From CAVVST01 sp963750995 (GTDB lineage Bacteria > Acidobacteriota > Vicinamibacteria > Vicinamibacterales > UBA2999), in assembly GCA_963750995.1 (NCBI GenBank), contig CAVVST010000004.1:124001-188000 (forward strand): a DNA stretch of 64,000 nt, given 5' to 3'. Shown piece after piece: positions 1 through 7,761 of this stretch. The position numbers were made by a program, and so were the translations under genes. Positions within the stretch are counted from its first letter, which is position 1. The number at the start of each line of letters is the position of its first letter. Under the pieces are notes generated by a model that had not been told where the DNA came from, made no database searches, and saw nothing but the letters and a program-made list of their open reading frames with translations.

Positions 1-124
1 TCGCCGACGTCACGACCACGACCTGGTGGCCCTTGCTTGCGGTATCGACGGCGAGTTGCGCGGCTTGAGCGATGCGTTCGGCGGACCCGACGGAGGTTCC
101 GCCGAATTTCATTACGATGAGCAT
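1..124 (-). CDS. lysC: Aspartate kinase, N-terminal part (cut by window edge)
   Basis: Reading leftwards from an ATG at 124, the first 41 codons encode an aspartokinase N-terminus. It contains the VMKFGGTSVGSAERI nucleotide/aspartate-binding motif (K-F-G-G-T-S) and ends in QVVVVTSA at the window edge. Aspartokinase phosphorylates L-aspartate at the entry to lysine, threonine and methionine synthesis. A second ATG at 112 would start directly at MKFGGTSV. Only the first tenth of the protein is visible, so fusion to homoserine dehydrogenase or an ACT regulatory domain cannot be judged. It is divergent from exonuclease III with about 20 bp between starts, so the two promoters must overlap the coding starts or each other. 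Confidence 0.88.
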   Translation of the reverse strand, partial: MLIVMKFGGTSVGSAERIAQAAQLAVDTASKGHQVVVVTSA

Positions 125-144
125 AGGGAGTTCATGATATCCAA

Positions 145-969
145 ATGAAACTGGCGACGTGGAACGTGAACGGCATCCGCGCGCGCCAGGCGCACGTGCA
201 GGAGTTCATCGAGCGCGAACAGCCTGACGTGCTGTGCCTTCAGGAAATCAAGGCGTCGCTCGACCAGCTGCCGGTGTGGCTCTGCGAGCTCGAGGGCTAC
301 TGGTGCTACTGGCACGGTGACAAGGGCTACTCCGGCGTCGGGCTTCACGTCCGCAAGGACTTTCACCCCGAACGCCCGGCGTTTCATCACCCCGAATTCG
401 ATTACGAGTGCCGGATCGTGACCGTGCGCCTGCCGCAGGCGACGGTCGCGTCCATCTACGTGCCCAACGGCGGGAAAGACTTTCCCGCCAAGATGCGCTT
501 CCTCGAAGCACTCGACGCCCACGCCGCCGAGTTCCAGAACGCAGGACTGCCGCTCGTCCTGTGCGGCGACATGAACGTGGCGCGCACGGAGATGGACGTG
601 CATCCGAAAGAGCGAAAGCCGCGTGCAATCGGACAGCTTCCCGAGGAGCGGGCGCTGATTGAACGAATCCTGAGCCGCGGACTGGTGGACGTGCACCGCC
701 AGTTCGAGCCGGACAACCCAGATCTGTTCACCTGGTGGGCGCCGTGGCGCAACATGAAGCAGCGGAACATCGGGTGGCGGCTCGACTATCTGTTCGCCTC
801 CCAAACGCTGGCCTCACGCGCCACCTCCTGCGTCGTCCAGCGGGAAGTCGGCACCAGCGACCACGGCCCCGTCATCGCGGTCTTCGACCTGGGACCAGGC
901 CGCAGCGAGATCCTCCCCAACCGCCAGGTGGTTCAGGACGAAGTCCGTCCCCCGGAACGCCTGTTTTAA
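145..969 (+). CDS. xthA: Exodeoxyribonuclease III (Xth family)
   Basis: Mg-dependent 3'-5' exonuclease/AP endonuclease of base-excision repair, cytoplasmic. The EEP fold is complete: TWNVNGIRA at the N-terminus (metal-binding Asn), LCLQEIKA (metal Glu), CGDMNVA (catalytic Asp and Asn) and the terminal GTSDHGPV with the catalytic Asp-His pair. The family normally ends a few residues after SDH-P-V, as VFDL does here. The last ~25 residues (from GPGRSEIL) look like read-through into the coding region of the convergent Cys-cluster gene, which it overlaps by 156 bp. At 274 aa it is slightly longer than the usual 255-268. Confidence 0.92.
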   Translation: MKLATWNVNGIRARQAHVQEFIEREQPDVLCLQEIKASLDQLPVWLCELEGYWCYWHGDKGYSGVGLHVRKDFHPERPAFHHPEFDYECRIVTVRLPQATVASIYVPNGGKDFPAKMRFLEALDAHAAEFQNAGLPLVLCGDMNVARTEMDVHPKERKPRAIGQLPEERALIERILSRGLVDVHRQFEPDNPDLFTWWAPWRNMKQRNIGWRLDYLFASQTLASRATSCVVQREVGTSDHGPVIAVFDLGPGRSEILPNRQVVQDEVRPPERLF

Positions 970-2019
970 GAGCGCCGCGTCGAGCGGCCGGCCGGCATTA
1001 CGGCACTCGCGCGACGCCTCTATGCGCACGAACGCCAGCGCCGCTTCGAGGCCGCGCACGATCGAGAGCACCCCTCTCCCCTGGTATGCCGTCCAGTTGG
1101 CAAAGGCCTTTCCGGCAAGAAACATCCGCAGCGGGGCCTGCCACGCCGCCCATTCCGGCACCACGAGCCGCACGAACGCTTCCTCCAGTCCGGCGTCATC
1201 TGCGTCGGGCCTGACGTCCTCGGGAACCGCCCGCATGACTTCGGCATGGAGAAGCAGGCTGGCGTCGAGCGAGAGCGCGCCCGCGGTCTCGACCGTGTCC
1301 AGGGGCAGCTTTTCCACCGCTGTGGTCAACGAGTCCTGTCCGGGCCGATAGGACCGCAAGATTCGCGCGTCGCGTGAGAGGGTGCCGATCACGCTTTCCG
1401 GCGACATCTCGATCGCGCACCGCGCCACCATGTGGCGCTCCCAGGCGGCATAGCTCTCGAGGTCCATCAGCATGCGCGGGTGCAGCAGCGGCGGCCATGC
1501 CTCCGGATCCACCATGAGTCCCTCGTACGCCGCGGGTGGAAACGCGGCGGGGTTCGCCACGATCTCGAGGTTCACGTCGTCGCGGAACAGCATGCCGGCC
1601 GCGGTCGGACAGTAATGGGTGAGCGAGAGCGACGTGCCGCGCTGATCTCGCACCGCGAGTCGTGGAAAGTGGCGGCACGTCGAGGGCATCTGCGGCTCGC
1701 CCAGGTCACGGTGGATGACGCAGAGCCCGGACCGGGAATGAAAGAAGACGCAGTTGCCCGACGAGGTGCGTCCTATCATCGCGCCAGCCTCGGCCGGCAG
1801 ATCAGGCTCGAGGAGAAACGTCGGGTAGCCTTCTTCGGCGACAGCCGCCGGGCTCAGCCGTCCGGCCGCGATCGCGTCCGTCAGCGTACGGAAGAGCGGA
1901 ACCTCGACGGGAACGTCCCAATCAGCCGTGCAGCAAATCCCTGACTGGTGGCATTTGTAATCGGCATGGATGCTCAGCGCAAAAACCACGAGGTCCAGCA
2001 TAGGCGACCGGACCGTCAT
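814..2019 (-). CDS. YkgJ/FliB-like Cys-cluster protein
   Basis: About 401 aa protein of the zinc/iron-chelating YkgJ family. The N-terminal cluster is YKCHQSGICC, followed by GNCVFFH, GLCVIH and MPSTCRHFPR. This Cys spacing is seen in YkgJ proteins and in flagellin lysine-N-methylase FliB relatives. The start chosen is MTVRSPMLDLVV at 2019; ATG 2001 (MLDLVVFA) is equally possible. The longer frame up to 2220 reads across the transpeptidase gene and has no protein-like character. The C-terminal half is helical without recognisable motifs. It overlaps exonuclease III by 156 bp tail to tail, which is unusually long. The methyltransferase role of FliB relatives cannot be transferred here because no flagellin gene is in view. 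Confidence 0.7.
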   Translation of the reverse strand: MTVRSPMLDLVVFALSIHADYKCHQSGICCTADWDVPVEVPLFRTLTDAIAAGRLSPAAVAEEGYPTFLLEPDLPAEAGAMIGRTSSGNCVFFHSRSGLCVIHRDLGEPQMPSTCRHFPRLAVRDQRGTSLSLTHYCPTAAGMLFRDDVNLEIVANPAAFPPAAYEGLMVDPEAWPPLLHPRMLMDLESYAAWERHMVARCAIEMSPESVIGTLSRDARILRSYRPGQDSLTTAVEKLPLDTVETAGALSLDASLLLHAEVMRAVPEDVRPDADDAGLEEAFVRLVVPEWAAWQAPLRMFLAGKAFANWTAYQGRGVLSIVRGLEAALAFVRIEASRECRNAGRPLDAALLKQAFRGTDFVLNHLAVGEDLAAAWSQVEDRDDGAVVAGADFPLDDAGGGA

Positions 2020-2035
2020 TTGCAGCCGCTCGTGT

Positions 2036-3046
2036 ATGGGACCTACACCGGAACTTCGGCGCGCGATATGGGCTTTCGGCTTCGGCTTCTGGACCATCGC
2101 CTGCTCTGCCGTATTCGCGATGCAGGCACCAGTGGTCAGCGACGTCACCGCCGTGCAGGTGATGCTCGATCGTGCCGGCTTCTCGCCGGGCGAGATCGAC
2201 GGCCGTGCAGGCGCCAACATGCGACGCGCGGTGCTCGCCTTCCAGCGGGCGAACGGGCTTCCGGAATCCGGACTCGTCGATGCGGCAACGTGGGAGCGGC
2301 TCTCGGCGGGCAGCAGTCAGCCTCCGCTTGCTGCGTACACCGTTACCGATGAGGACGTAAACGGCGCGTTCACCCCCGATATCCCCGCCGATATCGTCGA
2401 GCAGTCGAAGCTGACTTCGTTGAACTACCGTACGCCGCTCGAAGCAATCGCCGAAAAATTCCACGCCAGCCCCGCGCTGCTGCGCCAGCTGAATGCGGGG
2501 GCGACCTTCAATCGCGCGGGCGAAGAGATCATGGTGCCCAACGTGGAGGTGGTGGCAATGCCGGCACCCGAGCCGGCGGCGCGCGGCCGGGGAGGGCGCG
2601 GCGCGGCTCCGATCGGCACGGCGGGCGCGTCGGATCCACAGGTCACTATCTACGTGACCAAGACGACCAGCGCGCTGACGGTCGAAGATGCTAACGGCAA
2701 GATCCTGTTTCACGCGCCGGTCACCAGCGGTAGCGAGCACGACCCGCTGCCGATCGGTCAGTGGAAAGTCACCACCGTGCAGCGCAATCCCCCCTTCAAC
2801 TACAACCCTGATCTGTTCTGGGACGCTGACCCGGGGCACTCGAAGGCGAAGATTCCCGCGGGACCGAACAACCCGGTCGGCACCGTGTGGATCGATCTGA
2901 CGAAGGAGCACTACGGAATTCACGGCACGCCCGAACCTTCCCAGGTCGGGCATACGCAGTCGCATGGCTGCGTGCGCCTGACGAACTGGGACGCGCAGCG
3001 GGTCGCCGGCTGGGCGAAGCCGGGCACCGCGGTCATATTCAGATGA
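2036..3046 (+). CDS. L,D-transpeptidase with PG-binding and LysM-like domains
   Basis: Exported peptidoglycan cross-linking enzyme (YkuD/ErfK family), about 336 aa. After a hydrophobic leader (MGPTPELRR then WAFGFGFWTIACSAVFA) comes a peptidoglycan-binding type 1 domain (VQVMLDRAGFSPGEIDGRAG...VLAFQRANGLPESG). A LysM-like segment (LEAIAEKFHASPALLRQLN...IMVPN) and the catalytic YkuD domain follow. The catalytic signature is complete: HGTPEP, then about 12 residues later SHGCVRL with the nucleophilic Cys. The start at 2036 gives the best signal peptide, only 17 bp from the divergent YkgJ start. The stop overlaps the next gene's ATG (ATGA), so the two cell-wall enzymes are probably translationally coupled. 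Confidence 0.9.
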   Translation: MGPTPELRRAIWAFGFGFWTIACSAVFAMQAPVVSDVTAVQVMLDRAGFSPGEIDGRAGANMRRAVLAFQRANGLPESGLVDAATWERLSAGSSQPPLAAYTVTDEDVNGAFTPDIPADIVEQSKLTSLNYRTPLEAIAEKFHASPALLRQLNAGATFNRAGEEIMVPNVEVVAMPAPEPAARGRGGRGAAPIGTAGASDPQVTIYVTKTTSALTVEDANGKILFHAPVTSGSEHDPLPIGQWKVTTVQRNPPFNYNPDLFWDADPGHSKAKIPAGPNNPVGTVWIDLTKEHYGIHGTPEPSQVGHTQSHGCVRLTNWDAQRVAGWAKPGTAVIFR

Positions 3047-3753
3047 GACGATTCGAGCGGCGGCGGATGGCCCGGCTTCAGCAGCTCGCGACCCTCATCG
3101 GCCTGAGCTTCGCGCTCGGGGCGCTGGCGGACGCGGCCCTGACCTGGCGGCTTGGCGGTGAAACCCCGTTTGGCAACCCCCAACTGGTGGTTGCCGCCGA
3201 CCCCGAGCCTGCCCACGATACAGTTCGACCGCGCCCGGTCCAGCGTCCGGGCGAGAACGGCGATCTGGCGCTGGTCGCGACGACCGGCGCGGTCGCGCAC
3301 GAGGAAGCCGTCGCGGCACTTCGCGATCGCAACCTCAGGATCCCGGTGGAGGGCGCTGACGACGATGACCTGCGCGACACTTTTTCCGATTCGCGCGGCG
3401 GCGGGCGCGCGCACGAGGCGCTCGACATCATGGCGCCGCGTCACACCCAGGTTCTCGCGGCGGACGACGGCGTGATCAAGAAATTGTTCAACAGCAAGGG
3501 CGCCGGCGGGATCACGATCTACCAGTTCGATCCGACCGAAACCTACTCGTATTACTACGCCCACCTCGATCGCTACGCGGCAAACCTGCACGAAGGCCAG
3601 CGGGTGCGCCGCGGCGATGTCATCGGCTACGTCGGCAGCACGGGCAACGCTTCACCAAACGCGCCACATCTGCACTTCACAATCTTTCGCCTGGGCCCCG
3701 AGCGCGAGTGGTGGAAGGGCGAGCCGATCAATCCGTACCCGGTGCTGAAGTAG
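3043..3753 (+). CDS. M23 family peptidoglycan endopeptidase
   Basis: Zinc metallopeptidase of the LytM/M23 type, 236 aa, anchored or exported by one N-terminal hydrophobic segment (LATLIGLSFALGALADAAL). The Zn ligands are visible: H124-x3-D128 in HEALDIM and the H209-x-H211 of HLHF, preceded by GYVGSTGNASPNAP. It probably cleaves peptide cross-links in peptidoglycan and is co-transcribed with the upstream L,D-transpeptidase through a 4-bp ATGA overlap. A start at 3067 (MARLQQL) is possible. The stop codon TAG is the last three bases of a GTAG tetranucleotide that begins a downstream palindrome (3750-3779). Confidence 0.9.
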   Translation: MRRFERRRMARLQQLATLIGLSFALGALADAALTWRLGGETPFGNPQLVVAADPEPAHDTVRPRPVQRPGENGDLALVATTGAVAHEEAVAALRDRNLRIPVEGADDDDLRDTFSDSRGGGRAHEALDIMAPRHTQVLAADDGVIKKLFNSKGAGGITIYQFDPTETYSYYYAHLDRYAANLHEGQRVRRGDVIGYVGSTGNASPNAPHLHFTIFRLGPEREWWKGEPINPYPVLK

Positions 3754-3780
3754 GAAGGGCGCACTATTAAGGTGCGCATC
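3750..3780. repeat. REP-like GTAG palindrome at an M23 gene end
   Basis: GTAG at 3750-3753 is followed by arms GCGCAC/GTGCGC around TATTAAG. The TAG of the foot is the stop codon of the M23 peptidase. It belongs to the same GTAG-footed family as the palindromes at 6.4, 21.9, 36.2, 45.2 and 57.9 kb. Confidence 0.6.
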
Positions 3781-3882
3781 CACAACGAGTTACACCAATT
3801 ACACAAGTATTACAGACCGCTGCGCCGGCAACTGCTATCGTGCTGAAGCTCCATTCAACATTTCAGGAGGCGCAGCGAATCG

Positions 3883-4797
3883 ATGGCGACTACGGCGACG
3901 CGGATGCTCATGTACGGACGCAAGCACCAGAGTGGTGTGAACTGGATCACCGCGATTGCGATGACCGCGTTTCACATCGGCGCGGTGGCGGCGCTGTTCT
4001 ACATCGACCTGGGCGCGATCCTCACGGCCGTCGTGCTGTGGATCATGGCCGGATCGCTCGGCATCGGCATGGGCTATCACCGCCTGCTGACGCACCGCGG
4101 CTACAAGACGCCCCGCTGGGTCGAATACTTCCTCACGCTCTGCGGCACGCTGGCGCTCGAGGGCGGCCCGATCTTCTGGGTCGCGACCCATCGCATCCAC
4201 CATCAGAAGTCAGACAAAGAAGGCGACCCGCACACGCCGCGCGAGGGCTCGTGGTGGGCGCACATGGGCTGGATCCTGTTGGGCGAAGGGCTGCATCACG
4301 ATGCCGAGGTGCTGAAGCGCTACGTGCCCGACCTGGCGCGCGACCCGTTCCACGTGGCGCTCTCGACCTGGCACTGGACGACCAACGTCGTCGTCGGCCT
4401 GGCGCTGCTGGCGTTCGGCGGTATCCCGTACGTTCTATGGGGCATCTTTTTCCGCACCACCTGGGGACTCCACTCGACCTGGCTGGTGAACTCGGCGACC
4501 CACCTCTGGGGCTCGCGCCGGTTCCAGACGCGCGACGATTCGACCAACAACTGGTGGGTTGCGCTCCTCACCTTCGGCGAAGGCTGGCATAACAACCACC
4601 ACGCGCATCCGACCTCGGCCCGCCACGGGCTGGCGTGGTACGAGCTCGACTTCAACTGGATCGGCATCAGCACGCTCAAGGCGCTCGGCCTCGCGTGGGA
4701 CGTCAAACTCGCGAAGATCGCGCAGCCGGTGCCGCACGAGGAGAATGAGCGCCTCGTCATGGCCGACGAAGTCGTCGCCGACGAAGCTGTGGCGTAA
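3883..4797 (+). CDS. Acyl-CoA/acyl-lipid delta-9 fatty acid desaturase
   Basis: Integral-membrane di-iron desaturase, 304 aa, inserting a cis double bond into saturated acyl chains and thereby controlling membrane fluidity. All three His boxes are present: HRLLTH at residue 66, HRIHH at 103 and HNNHH at 236. Hydrophobic pairs of membrane segments lie between them. The start at 3883 has a good ribosome-binding site (AGGAGG about 12 bp upstream). No cytochrome b5 domain is fused. It sits alone between the cell-wall pair and the two-component system; no regulatory site is evident in the 100-bp upstream gap apart from the REP palindrome. Confidence 0.93.
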   Translation: MATTATRMLMYGRKHQSGVNWITAIAMTAFHIGAVAALFYIDLGAILTAVVLWIMAGSLGIGMGYHRLLTHRGYKTPRWVEYFLTLCGTLALEGGPIFWVATHRIHHQKSDKEGDPHTPREGSWWAHMGWILLGEGLHHDAEVLKRYVPDLARDPFHVALSTWHWTTNVVVGLALLAFGGIPYVLWGIFFRTTWGLHSTWLVNSATHLWGSRRFQTRDDSTNNWWVALLTFGEGWHNNHHAHPTSARHGLAWYELDFNWIGISTLKALGLAWDVKLAKIAQPVPHEENERLVMADEVVADEAVA

Positions 4798-4806
4798 GAT
4801 CGCCAT

Positions 4807-5712
4807 GTGACACGACGCCAGAAGGCCATCGCCTTCTTCGTCGCCCTCTGCGTCCTGCTGGTCGCGGCGGCGATCTCGCTGAACATCGGCTGGGTCGTCA
4901 TCAACGCGCGGCGCCTCACCCCGCTCATCCTCGGCATCATCTCCTTTGCCCTGATCATCGCCGGGCTGATCGTCTACACGGTCTTCCTGGTGCTCGAAAT
5001 CAAGCGCAACGAAGACCACGACACCTTCATCAACGCCGTCACCCACGAGCTGAAGACGCCGATCGCCTCGATGCGGCTGTACCTGCAGACGCTGCAGTCG
5101 CGCGACGTCGACGAGGCGCGGCGCCGCGAGTTCTACGGCATCATGCTGGAGGACGCCGACCGCCTGCATCGCACCGTCGAGCAGGTCCTGAAAGCCGGCG
5201 CCTCGGGCCAGAAAGCCAAGATCGTCGCGCGCGCGCCGGTGGACATGACGGCGCTGGCCACGGAATCCGTGCGGCTGGCCACGACCCGCCATCACCTGCC
5301 CGGCACGGCGATCGCCCTCGAGGCGCACCCTGCCTCCGACGACGGCGCCCTGATGGTCAGCGGCGACGCCGACGAGCTGCGCACGGTGATCACGAACCTG
5401 CTCGATAACGCGGTCAAGTACTCCGGCACGGCGGTGAACGTCACCGTGTCGGTGGCGGCGCCGGCGCCGGACACGGTATGGGTGCGCGTGCAGGATCGGG
5501 GCGTCGGCATCCCGCGCAAGCAGCTCAAACGGATCTTCAATCGCTTCTACCGCGTCCAGGCGCGCGGGCTGAAACAGATTACCGGCACCGGGCTGGGCCT
5601 CTACATCGTCCGGTCGATCGCGCGCGCGCACGGTGGCCGCGTCTTCGCCCAGAGCGAGGGAGAAGGACGAGGCGCGACGTTCACGCTCGAGTTGCCGCGC
5701 CTCGCCTCATGA
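4807..5712 (+). CDS. Sensor histidine kinase
   Basis: Membrane histidine kinase, 301 aa, GTG start. Two transmembrane helices lie close together near the N-terminus (FFVALCVLLVAAAISLNIGW and LILGIISFALIIAGLIVY), leaving almost no periplasmic sensor, so it likely senses within the membrane or through a partner. HisKA carries the phospho-acceptor His in VTHELKTPIASM. The HATPase domain shows the N box (TNLLDNAVKYS), G1 (DRGVGIP), F box (IFNRFYR) and G2 (GTGLGLYI). The stop overlaps the regulator's ATG (ATGA), making a coupled two-component operon. Confidence 0.93.
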   Translation: MTRRQKAIAFFVALCVLLVAAAISLNIGWVVINARRLTPLILGIISFALIIAGLIVYTVFLVLEIKRNEDHDTFINAVTHELKTPIASMRLYLQTLQSRDVDEARRREFYGIMLEDADRLHRTVEQVLKAGASGQKAKIVARAPVDMTALATESVRLATTRHHLPGTAIALEAHPASDDGALMVSGDADELRTVITNLLDNAVKYSGTAVNVTVSVAAPAPDTVWVRVQDRGVGIPRKQLKRIFNRFYRVQARGLKQITGTGLGLYIVRSIARAHGGRVFAQSEGEGRGATFTLELPRLAS

Positions 5713-6446
5713 GCCGCGTCCTGATCGTCGAAGACGAGCAGCACATTGCCGACGGCCTCCGCTACAACCTGGAGGCGGAAGGCCATGAAGCGTCGATCGC
5801 GGCCAACGGGCAGCGCGCGCTCGACATGCTGCTCACCGAACGCCGGCCTGCCGACGTCGTCATCCTCGACGTGATGCTCCCGGGGAAGGACGGCTTCACC
5901 GTCGCATCCGAGCTGCGCGCGGCCGGTCACTTCGTCCCCATCCTGATGCTGACGGCCCGGGGCAGCGCGGAAGACGTGCTGCGCGGTTTCGAGGCGGGCG
6001 CGGACGACTATCTGCCCAAGCCGTTCGAGCTTTCGATCCTGCTGGCGCGCGTCAGGGGCCTGCTGCGCCGCCACCGCTGGAACGAGCCGCCTGAGACCCC
6101 GCCCTCGGATGTCTATACGTTTGCCGGCCGGACCATCGATTTCGCGGCCATGGAAGTGCGTTCCGGCGACAAGTCGTATCACCTGACCGTGATGGAATGC
6201 GATCTGCTGCGGTATCTCGTCAAGAATGCCGGGCAGCCGGTCTCGCGCAGAGCGATCCTCCAGGAGGTGTGGGACCTGCACGAGGGCGTGGACACGCGGG
6301 CGATCGACAACTTCATCGTCCGGCTGCGCCGCTACATCGAAGATCGTCCAGCCTCGCCGAAGTTCCTGCAGACCGTCCGCGGCGTCGGCTACCGGTTCGT
6401 GCCGCAGCCAGGCGGACTTGAAGGTCCGCCGCTACGACTGACGTAG
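5709..6446 (+). CDS. OmpR/PhoB-family response regulator
   Basis: 245 aa regulator. The receiver domain has VEDEQ acidic pocket residues, the phospho-acceptor Asp in VVILDVMLPG, the conserved Thr in LMLTARG and the Lys in YLPKPFE. A winged-helix DNA-binding domain follows (MECDLLRYLVKNAGQPVSR...VRLRRYIE...VRGVGYRFV). It is the cognate partner of the overlapping histidine kinase. The tail after GYRFVPQP (GGLEGPPLRLT and the stop) is encoded inside two REP-like palindromes, so the last ~11 residues are probably acquired from repeat sequence and not functional. Target genes are unknown. Confidence 0.93.
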   Translation: MSRVLIVEDEQHIADGLRYNLEAEGHEASIAANGQRALDMLLTERRPADVVILDVMLPGKDGFTVASELRAAGHFVPILMLTARGSAEDVLRGFEAGADDYLPKPFELSILLARVRGLLRRHRWNEPPETPPSDVYTFAGRTIDFAAMEVRSGDKSYHLTVMECDLLRYLVKNAGQPVSRRAILQEVWDLHEGVDTRAIDNFIVRLRRYIEDRPASPKFLQTVRGVGYRFVPQPGGLEGPPLRLT

Positions 6447-6531
6447 AGGCGGGTCTTCCGACCCGCCGAATAGACAAGGCGTAGCGGCGGGTCTTCAGAC
6501 CCGCCGGAACGTGTTCAGACCCGCCGAGTAG
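6411..6531. repeat. Cluster of GTAG-footed REP-like palindromes
   Basis: Three and a half elements in 120 bp. The first is GGCGGAC...GTCCGCC with CTAC at 6432-6435, inside the regulator's coding end. The second is GTAG 6443-6446 with arms GGCGGGTC/GACCCGCC (6448-6467), its TAG being the regulator's stop. The third is GTAG 6481-6484 with the same arms (6486-6505). A half copy ends at 6528-6531. The GTAG tetranucleotide at the base of the hairpin is the hallmark of REP sequences mobilised by TnpA-REP (RAYT) proteins. No RAYT gene is in this window. Confidence 0.75.
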
Positions 6532-6540
6532 AATGTCGCC

Positions 6541-7761
6541 ATGTCCGCCTCCGCCAGCGACACCATCGAGGCCCAGGGGCACCTGATTGATTCGGGACTC
6601 CTGTCGGCGATCTTCGACAAGATCATCGAGTTCAAGGCGTCGTACGAAATCCTCTCGTTCGACATCGGCCGTACCAACGACGACCCGTCGCGCATCGAGA
6701 TGCGCATCAACGCCAGCGACGGCGCCGTGCTCGACGAGCTGCTGCAGCAGCTCACCACGTTCGGCGCCCACCCGCTGCGCGAACGCGACGCCATCATCAA
6801 ACCGGCGGAACAGGATCGCTGCGTCCCCGACGACTTCTATTCCACGACCAATCACCGGACCCATGTGCGCCTCGGCGGCAAGTGGGTCGAGGTGGAAGGG
6901 CAGCGGATGGACGCGGTGATCATCGCCGCGGACGGCCGCGCGTCGTGCCGCAAGCTGCGCGACGTGCGCGCCGGCGAGCCGGTGATCTGCGGCCACGAGG
7001 GGATCCGCGTCACACCAGAGTTCCGCGAGCGCGATCGCCTCGGCTTCGCGTTCATGAGCAACGACGTCTCGTCGGAGCGGCGCGTCGAGGGGGTGGTCAG
7101 CAAGATTGCCGACATGATGGGGCAGGTGAAGAAGGGCGGCGGCCGTATCGCCGTCGTCGCCGGGCCGGTCGTCGTGCACACCGGCGGCGTCGAGCACTTC
7201 TGCGAGCTGATTCGCCACGGGTACGTCGACGTCGTGCTCGCCGGCAACGCCCTGGCCGTCCACGACGTCGAGTTCGCCATGTCGGGCACTTCCCTCGGGA
7301 TCGACCTCATTGCCGGCGCGGCCGTCGAGCAGGGACACCGCAACCACATGGCGGCGATCAACTCGATCAACCGTGCCGGCGGCATTCGCCAGGCCGTCGA
7401 GACGGGCGTGCTGAAATCAGGCGTGATGTACGAGTGCGTCAAGCACGGGGTGGACTACGTGCTCGCGGGCAGCATCCGCGACGACGGTCCGCTGCCCGAG
7501 ACGATGATGGATCTCATCGAGGCGCAGGAGCGCTATGCGGAGGCGCTCTCCAAGAACGTGCAGCTCGTGCTGATGCTGTCGTCGATGCTCCACAGCATCG
7601 GCGTCGGCAACATGCTGCCGTCCTGGGTACGCGTGGTCTGCGTCGACATCAACCCGGCGGTGGTGACGAAGCTCTCGGACCGCGGTTCGGCGCAGACGGT
7701 GGGCGTCGTCACCGACGTCGGCCTGTTCCTGCACCGGCTCGCCGAGCGGCTTCGGAACTAG
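6541..7761 (+). CDS. TIGR00300 (LOR/SDH domain) ornithine cyclodeaminase-like protein
   Basis: 406 aa protein matching the LOR/SDH conserved-domain family, which includes the archaeal ornithine cyclodeaminase and the C-terminal part of cyanobacterial arginine dihydrolase ArgZ. The N-terminal ACT-like half (SYEILSFDIGRTNDDPSRIEMRI) carries DDFYSTTNHRTHVR. The C-terminal half is Rossmann-like with VVAGPVVVHTGG, VLAGNALAVHDVE, GTSLGID and GHRNHM. By family it would convert ornithine to proline plus ammonia with NAD. It stands alone, with no arginine genes nearby. Its stop overlaps the convergent MocR gene by 4 bp. Identification is confident at family level, less so for substrate. Confidence 0.8.
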   Translation: MSASASDTIEAQGHLIDSGLLSAIFDKIIEFKASYEILSFDIGRTNDDPSRIEMRINASDGAVLDELLQQLTTFGAHPLRERDAIIKPAEQDRCVPDDFYSTTNHRTHVRLGGKWVEVEGQRMDAVIIAADGRASCRKLRDVRAGEPVICGHEGIRVTPEFRERDRLGFAFMSNDVSSERRVEGVVSKIADMMGQVKKGGGRIAVVAGPVVVHTGGVEHFCELIRHGYVDVVLAGNALAVHDVEFAMSGTSLGIDLIAGAAVEQGHRNHMAAINSINRAGGIRQAVETGVLKSGVMYECVKHGVDYVLAGSIRDDGPLPETMMDLIEAQERYAEALSKNVQLVLMLSSMLHSIGVGNMLPSWVRVVCVDINPAVVTKLSDRGSAQTVGVVTDVGLFLHRLAERLRN

